A stretch of 64,000 nt of DNA, from the NCBI RefSeq assembly GCF_047511655.1, contig NC_133391.1, positions 108,537,384 to 108,601,383 on the forward strand, read 5' to 3'. Every line of letters begins with the position of its first letter. Positions within the stretch are counted from its first letter, which is position 1. Made by a program: the position numbers and the translations under genes. The notes under the pieces are model-generated. The model worked only from the letters and a program-made list of their open reading frames with translations. It was not told the origin of the DNA and made no database searches. This DNA is from Castor canadensis (lineage: Eukaryota > Chordata > Mammalia > Rodentia > Castoridae). This document shows, piece after piece, positions 59,131 through 64,000 of the stretch.

Positions 59131-59744
59131 ATGACAATGTTGCAGTGAGTGATTCATCCCATAATCGTGGAGATACCGTGCTATTTTTATTGCTTGTAAA
59201 ACACATACATCCTATGCAACTACTATTAAAGTGGTAGCTATTTTAGTATGGGAAAATTCTATATATATTGTCTTGGGGCAATAATTTAAATTTTTTCAAT
59301 AATTTATAATTTAAGTTGATAAAGTGTCTTGATTCTTTTCACATTCAGGAATAAAGAACTTTATGCTCTTTTATTCAGAAACAATTAACAATGTGTCTGT
59401 CAGAGTTCATAGCTAATTAGGAATTCTGAAGATGGGAGAAATAAGAGAAGCCTTTAGGAAGTTATTTGAAATACATTTCCTTCAAAGTCTTGCCATTTAA
59501 TTTTATTTTAATACAATGCTCTATGATTTATTTTGGTTTTCTAGAATTTCACCAATCCTTTACACATTCCATTGCTATCCATTATGTATAGGATCTACAA
59601 TTTTCGGTTATATAATACAGTACAAAGTGATATTAGAGGCTAACAAGGTTTTTATTTCTGCTAGTTTAATGAAAGTATTTAATTGGCCTTACCTCTTATC
59701 CTCACTTAATTTTATTTCTATGTAACCATATTACAGAATATTAG
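59131..59744. other. Intron 1, no recognised feature
   Basis: AT-rich; no exon or repeat recognised. Confidence 0.5.
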
Positions 59745-60068
59745 CTAGGAACTGTGTATGATTGCTCATGTCTGTAATCCCAGCTACTCAGGAAATGAAA
59801 ATAGGGAAGATCAAGGTTCAAGATCAGCCCAGGCAAAAAGTTGGTGAGACCCTGTCTCAATAAATAAGCTAGGCATGGTTATTCACATCTGTAATCCTAG
59901 TTATATAAGAGGCTATATATGTAAGTGGTCTGAAGCCATGCCAGGGTAGAAACCCAAGAACCTATCTGAAAAATAACTAAAGTAGAAAAGGGCTGTATCT
60001 GAACTTGTAGAGCACCTTCCTAGGAAAGATGCTCTACTAGAGTAGAGCACTCTAGTACTGCAAAAAAG
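59745..60068 (+). mobile_element. Composite trimeric SINE with L1 inserted in its tail
   Basis: Two B1-like monomers ('catgtctgtaatcccagcta', 'cacatctgtaatcctagtta', each ending 'agaccctgtctc' or 'agaacctatctg') and a diverged ID-like end near 60,000-60,055. Its A-rich tail is the target of the L1 at 60,082. Confidence 0.88.
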
Positions 60069-60081
60069 AAAAAAAGAAAGA

Positions 60082-61121
60082 CATGAAAAAATGCTCACCA
60101 TCTCTAGCAATAAGGAAATGCAAATTAAAACCACACTAAGATTCCACCTCACCCCTGTTAGAATACCCATCATTAGCAACACTACTAACAACAGGTGTTG
60201 GTGAGGATGTGGGGAAAAAGGACTCCTCTTACACTGTTGGTGGGAATATAAACTAGTACAACCACTCTGGAAAAAAATTTGGAGGCTTCTTTAAAATCTA
60301 AACATTGATCTACCATATGATCCAGCAATACCACTCTTGGGGATATACCCAAAAGACTGTGACACAGGTTACTCCAGAGGCACCTGCACACCCATGTTTA
60401 TTGCAGCACTATTCACAATAGCCAAGTTACGGAAACAGCCAAGATGCCCCACCACTGACGAATGGATTAAGAAAATGTGGTATCTATACACAATGGAATT
60501 TTATGCAGCCATGAAGAAGAACGAAATGTTATCATTTGCTGGTAAATGGATGGAATTGGAGAACATCATTCTGAGTGAGGTTAGCCTGGCCCAAAAGACC
60601 AAAAATCATTTGTTCTCCCTCATACATGGACATTAGATCAAGGGCAAACACAGCAAGGGTATTGGACTTCAATCACATGATAAAGCGAGAGCACACAAGG
60701 AAGGTATGAGGATAGGTAAGACACCTAAAAAACTAGATAGCATTTGTTGCCTTCAACACAGAGAAACTAAAGCAGATACTTTAAAGCAACTGAGGCCAAT
60801 AGGAGATGGGGACTAAGAACTAGAGAAAAGGTTAGTTTGAGAAGAATTAACCTAGAAGGTAACACACATGCACAGGAAATCAATACAAGTCAATTCCCTG
60901 TATAGCTATCCTTATCTCAACCAGCAAAACCCCTTGTTCCTTCTTATTATTGCTTGTACTCTCTCTTCAACAAAATTAGAGATAAGGGCAAAATAGTTTC
61001 TGCTGGTAGGGAGGGGTAAGAGGAGGTAAGAGAGGCAGGGAGGGGGTGGTAAGGGAGGGGGCGGGGGGAAAGGGGGAGAAATGACCCAAACATTGTATGC
61101 ACATATGAATAAAATAAAAAT
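60082..61121 (+). mobile_element. Young 5'-truncated L1 with 13-nt target-site duplication
   Basis: Exact AAAAAAAGAAAGA copies flank it at 60,069-60,081 and 61,122-61,134. It holds the end of ORF2, whose last 100 codons are open (60,337-60,636: 'GIYPKD', 'CTPMFIAALFTIAK', 'DEWIKKMWYLYTMEFYAA', ending at a TAG), then a complete 3' UTR with a G-rich tract at about 61,005-61,078 and an A-rich end. Upstream ORF2 codons carry stops (for example in 'WRLL*NLNIDL'), so it encodes nothing functional. Least decayed L1 in the window. Confidence 0.95.
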
Positions 61122-61154
61122 AAAAAAAGAAAGATCAGTTATCAGCTAAATAGC

Positions 61155-61372
61155 TAAGTGGCCTGGTGAAGTACATTTGTAATCCAATCACTTAGGAAAT
61201 GGAGGATCCTGAGTTCAAGGCCAGCCTGCATTACATCATGAGTTCAAGTCCAGGACCAGTTTGAACTACACAGGAAGACTGCCTCAAAAAAACAAAGGCT
61301 AGGAATGTAGCTCAGCAGTGGAACCTAGTATGTGCAAGTTCCCGAGTTCCATCCTCAGTACTGCAAAAGGAA
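61155..61372 (+). mobile_element. B1-like plus ID-like dimeric SINE
   Basis: 'ggcctggtgaagtacatttg', 'gagttcaaggccagcctgca' and 'caggaagactgcctcaaaa' are B1-like; 'aggctaggaatgtagctcag', 'cagtggaacctagta' and 'cgagttccatcctcagtact' are ID-like. This B1-ID order differs from the trimeric family. Confidence 0.88.
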
Positions 61373-61659
61373 AAAACGTAACGAAAAAAGACACCAAATG
61401 TGTTCAAACCTCATCAACCAGACAATTATGACTTCTAGAATATTTGAACTACTATATATCTAAAATATGGTTATGTTTTTAAAAATGCAACCTTGATTAA
61501 TTTTAAATACTTTACAAAATAACAAAAAGTACACCATATAATTTGTGAGCATCCTTATTGAAATCATTCTCTGTGAAACTATAATATTTAAGAGTTTTAA
61601 ATAGACTTCAACATGCTTTATTTTATTTAATAACAAAAATAATAAAACAGTAGTTAAAA
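61373..61659. other. Intron 1, no recognised feature
   Basis: AT-rich; nothing recognised. Confidence 0.5.
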
Positions 61660-61830
61660 TATTTACTGAACATAAGCAGAGAAGGTATTCTTAATCTAAA
61701 TGTAATAAAGAACTTGAGATTCAGAAAAGTCACATGACCTGGAATTCAATAAGCAAAAAGAAACTGAATTTGAGTCTACGTGTTCTAATTCCAGCTTATT
61801 TATTATTCTCTCTGTACTGCCTCGCTTGTG
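61660..61830 (-). mobile_element. MIR fragment (tentative)
   Basis: 'aacttgagattcagaaaagt', 'cacatgacctggaattcaat' and 'gaatttgagtctacgtgttc' loosely follow the reverse MIR core. Confidence 0.5.
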
Positions 61831-62089
61831 CTAATTATAAGGTATGCTTTTTTCCTCAGTTTTTGGAATCACTGGATGAGAAGGAGGAATTGGTGTACTA
61901 GTCGATTTTTCAAATCTGTTCCAAACTGCTTCTCAATGCAGCATTAGCACTTTATTAATATCAGTGTATATATAACTCTTCCTTTCCTCTTCAGAGTTCA
62001 CTATTAACCTTCACAATATGTTTTAATTCCCCAGTGGCTTTAGAATCTTGTTTCTTCTTTATCATTTGTCCCCTTAAAAATTAGAGGAA

Positions 62090-62385
62090 AGGTGCAGTGA
62101 CTCATTTCTGTAATCCCTGATAATTTATGGGACAGAGATAGGGGAATTTATGGTCACAGTCAGCCTGCACAAGTTAACATGGTCCATCTCAACCAATAAG
62201 GTAGGCATGGCGACATTTGCCTGTCATCTCAGCTATGTGGAAGGCATAAATATGCAGGTTATAGTCCAGGTAAAAAAGTGAGATCCTGTTCAAAAAATAA
62301 CAAAAGCAAAATAGGCTAAGTGGTAGAGTGCTTGCCTTGCAAGTATGAGGACCTGAGTTCAAACTGCAGTCCTGTCAAAGAGAAG
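62090..62385 (+). mobile_element. Composite trimeric SINE
   Basis: Monomer 1 'ggtgcagtgactcatttctg', monomer 2 'aggcatggcgacatttgcct...atctcagctatgtgg', then a well-kept ID-like unit 'agtggtagagtgcttgcctt' and 'ggacctgagttcaaactgca', with an A-rich tail. Confidence 0.88.
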
Positions 62386-63469
62386 AAAAAACTTGAACAT
62401 ATGACTTTATGGCCCTTTGTACATTCTAGTGTTAAAATTCCTGCAAGTTCTAATAGTAATGAGTCCCATCTGTTTTTTGGGACCTTTTGGCAATGTTATT
62501 CATTAAAATTTCTGATCACATGAATTTAACTAAGCTACCAACACTTTGAACTTCTCAGACCTATCTCTTACTGGAATTTTCTGCCTTTATTTTTTTCTCA
62601 TCCTTCACTCACACTGAGCCCACTCATGGTCACTACTATAAATTTGCAGTCCTTATAATCTTCATTCTTTCCCAACCTAGATGCTCTGTTTTTCCATTTT
62701 GAAAGCTAGTCAACTACTTATGAATTATCCCATTGAATTCATCTACTTTTTCTTTAGTTGCTCAGATGATTTCACCACTTTTGCTCATGAAAGCCCAAAC
62801 TAAGGCAATTTCCTAAGTTCTTTTTCTGACCTTGATACTAAGAAAAATGAAGTCCTATCACAGGTGGTAGTTTCATAGACTGAACATCCTAGTGGGGTCA
62901 AAAGGCTGAATTAAAGTAACAAGGGAAGGAAGAAGCAGAAGTGATGGTCTGAGATTATGGAGGCATTGAAGTAATCACACTGTAATTGTAATTTTGATAA
63001 TTATCAATTTGAAAGTATGACCATAGGACTTATGTTTGGTGGAGGGTAGAAGACAAAATAGAATAAAAGAGTCAAGACACATTGCTGAATGTCAAAATGT
63101 TTGATAACTAATTTGTAATGATATTAAAATCACCCAAACCATTATGCCATGAAAAATGTTGGAGAGGATGACAATGAACCAGGAATGAAATCTCTGAGGA
63201 ATAAAGAAAGGTGGTAGAGATCAGGAACAACTAAGTAAAGTAATGGGGAGTAAAGATTTATGACATGAATTAAAATGAGGTGATTTTTTGAGAGGAAGGA
63301 GGGAGAATCTTCCAGAAGTGGCATCGATGAACAGGAAAGAATAGTACCACCCCTTTGAGTCTAGAGGCTATGTGAGAGAAAACCAAATCCAATTTAGAGG
63401 GCTGCAGGCGAGATGATTTACTTTAGAGCTCAATATCAGATAAAGTAGCTTAGTCCAGGCATTATATTT
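62386..63469. other. Intron 1, no recognised feature
   Basis: No exon or repeat recognised. Confidence 0.5.
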
Positions 63470-63529
63470 TTTCAAGGCCCTTATACTACGGATTTTGACA
63501 CATCAAACTCGTAACAATTGGTACATCTC

Positions 63530-63710
63530 ACTAAGAGTGATGCTTTATGTGTTTATATACCACAAGTCTTTGAAACTTCACAACAACCTAAGGAGTTATA
63601 TCTCCATTGACAGATGAGGGTATGGACTGACAATAGGATAAATCAGCATACAAAAGTAGGTCTTGTAGATTCAAATCTAGCAATCTTTTCACTGTAGCAT
63701 AAGTACAGAG
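63530..63710 (-). mobile_element. MIR element
   Basis: 'gaaacttcacaacaacctaa', 'cattgacagatgagggtatg' and 'gattcaaatctagcaatctt' follow the reverse MIR core in order. Confidence 0.7.
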
Positions 63711-64000
63711 AAAAGCCCCAAGTACACAGAAGGATCCCTTGTATATTTAAAGCAAAATGGGGACAGGAAGAGTTCTGCAGTTGTGCTCAGACCTACTTTA
63801 TCCTGTTCAGGCAGGATTCTATGTATTTTGAGGTCAGCATAGTTACTCATGGCTACTGGGAATGTCTAATATGTCTGTTTGGTGTCCTTAATTTTTGCTC
63901 ATTTTTGGATCATTTGTCCAAATGGTTCTTCCTGGAAAACAATTAACTTTTGTTTCCAAGGGATATTTGTTTCTTTTTAATGTAACTGTGCAACCACGTA
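63711..64000. other. Intron 1, no recognised feature
   Basis: Nothing recognised up to the window edge. Confidence 0.5.

Larger units (their letters stand above)
50662..64000 (+). other. EDIL3: EDIL3 intron 1 (5' part, continues beyond the window)
   Basis: The intron starts with the donor GTGAGG directly after exon 1. No acceptor followed by an EGF-coding exon was found, so the intron exceeds 13.3 kb; a very long first intron is expected for this gene. Contents in order: the end of the CpG island, a CA/CT microsatellite, a repeat-poor AT-rich stretch, then SINEs, MIRs and one young L1. Confidence 0.8.

Noticed and set aside
50662-64000. EDIL3 exon 2 in the downstream sequence
   Set aside because: No acceptor followed by a Cys-rich EGF-coding frame in the right phase was found; open frames in this part are SINE, L1 or chance.
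1-64000. A novel multi-gene system
   Set aside because: Beyond one exon of a known gene and recognised repeats, nothing shows coding potential, gene clustering or structured RNA.

Overview
This is a mammalian nuclear genomic window. It is AT-rich, intron/intergenic in character, dense in retrotransposon debris, and holds one CpG-rich promoter. The repeats are rodent-like: composite SINEs made of B1/Alu-like monomers joined to a tRNA/ID-like unit ending in 'gagttcaaaccccagtac', plus abundant L1. I remember this SINE architecture from beaver (Castor, Castorimorpha), so that lineage is my best guess, but the sequence alone does not prove the species.

Only one protein-coding gene is recognisable. 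At 50,595-50,661 (+) a short open segment encodes 22 residues starting MKCSVAAWLLIGLSLG and continuing to FGK. It ends in a good splice donor (AAAG|GTGAGG). This is the signal-peptide exon (exon 1) of EDIL3 (Del-1), a secreted EGF/discoidin-domain integrin ligand. It sits in a CpG island (about 49,990-51,120) preceded by a 200-nt polypurine tract and a 12-G run. Everything from 50,662 to the end of the window is EDIL3 intron 1; no second exon was found.

Layout. Positions 1-49,800 are the non-genic 5' flank of EDIL3, containing: 5'-truncated L1 fragments in both orientations (0.7-1.4, 2.4-2.7, 6.8-7.0, 12.4-14.6, 16.7-18.1, 33.6-34.4, 39.6-39.8, 42.2-43.8, 44.2-45.2 and 45.5-45.8 kb); one almost complete but dead L1 on the minus strand (24.2-31.3 kb) with a second L1 tail nested inside it; old LTRs of the MLT1/MLT2 kind; an MER5 DNA transposon; several MIRs; SINEs; and microsatellites. 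Positions 49.8-51.1 kb are the EDIL3 promoter and first exon. Positions 51.1-64 kb are intron 1, with a CA/CT compound microsatellite, a long repeat-poor stretch (52.8-58.6 kb), and then SINEs, MIRs and a young L1 with a clear target-site duplication.

All other long open frames are L1 ORF fragments, microsatellite or GC-rich shadows, or chance frames. No functional RNA gene and no second protein-coding gene is supported. I found no novel biological system. The most informative observations are about retrotransposition mechanics (twin-priming inversion, nested insertion, monomer-type L1 promoter, target-site duplications) and the structure of the EDIL3 promoter.
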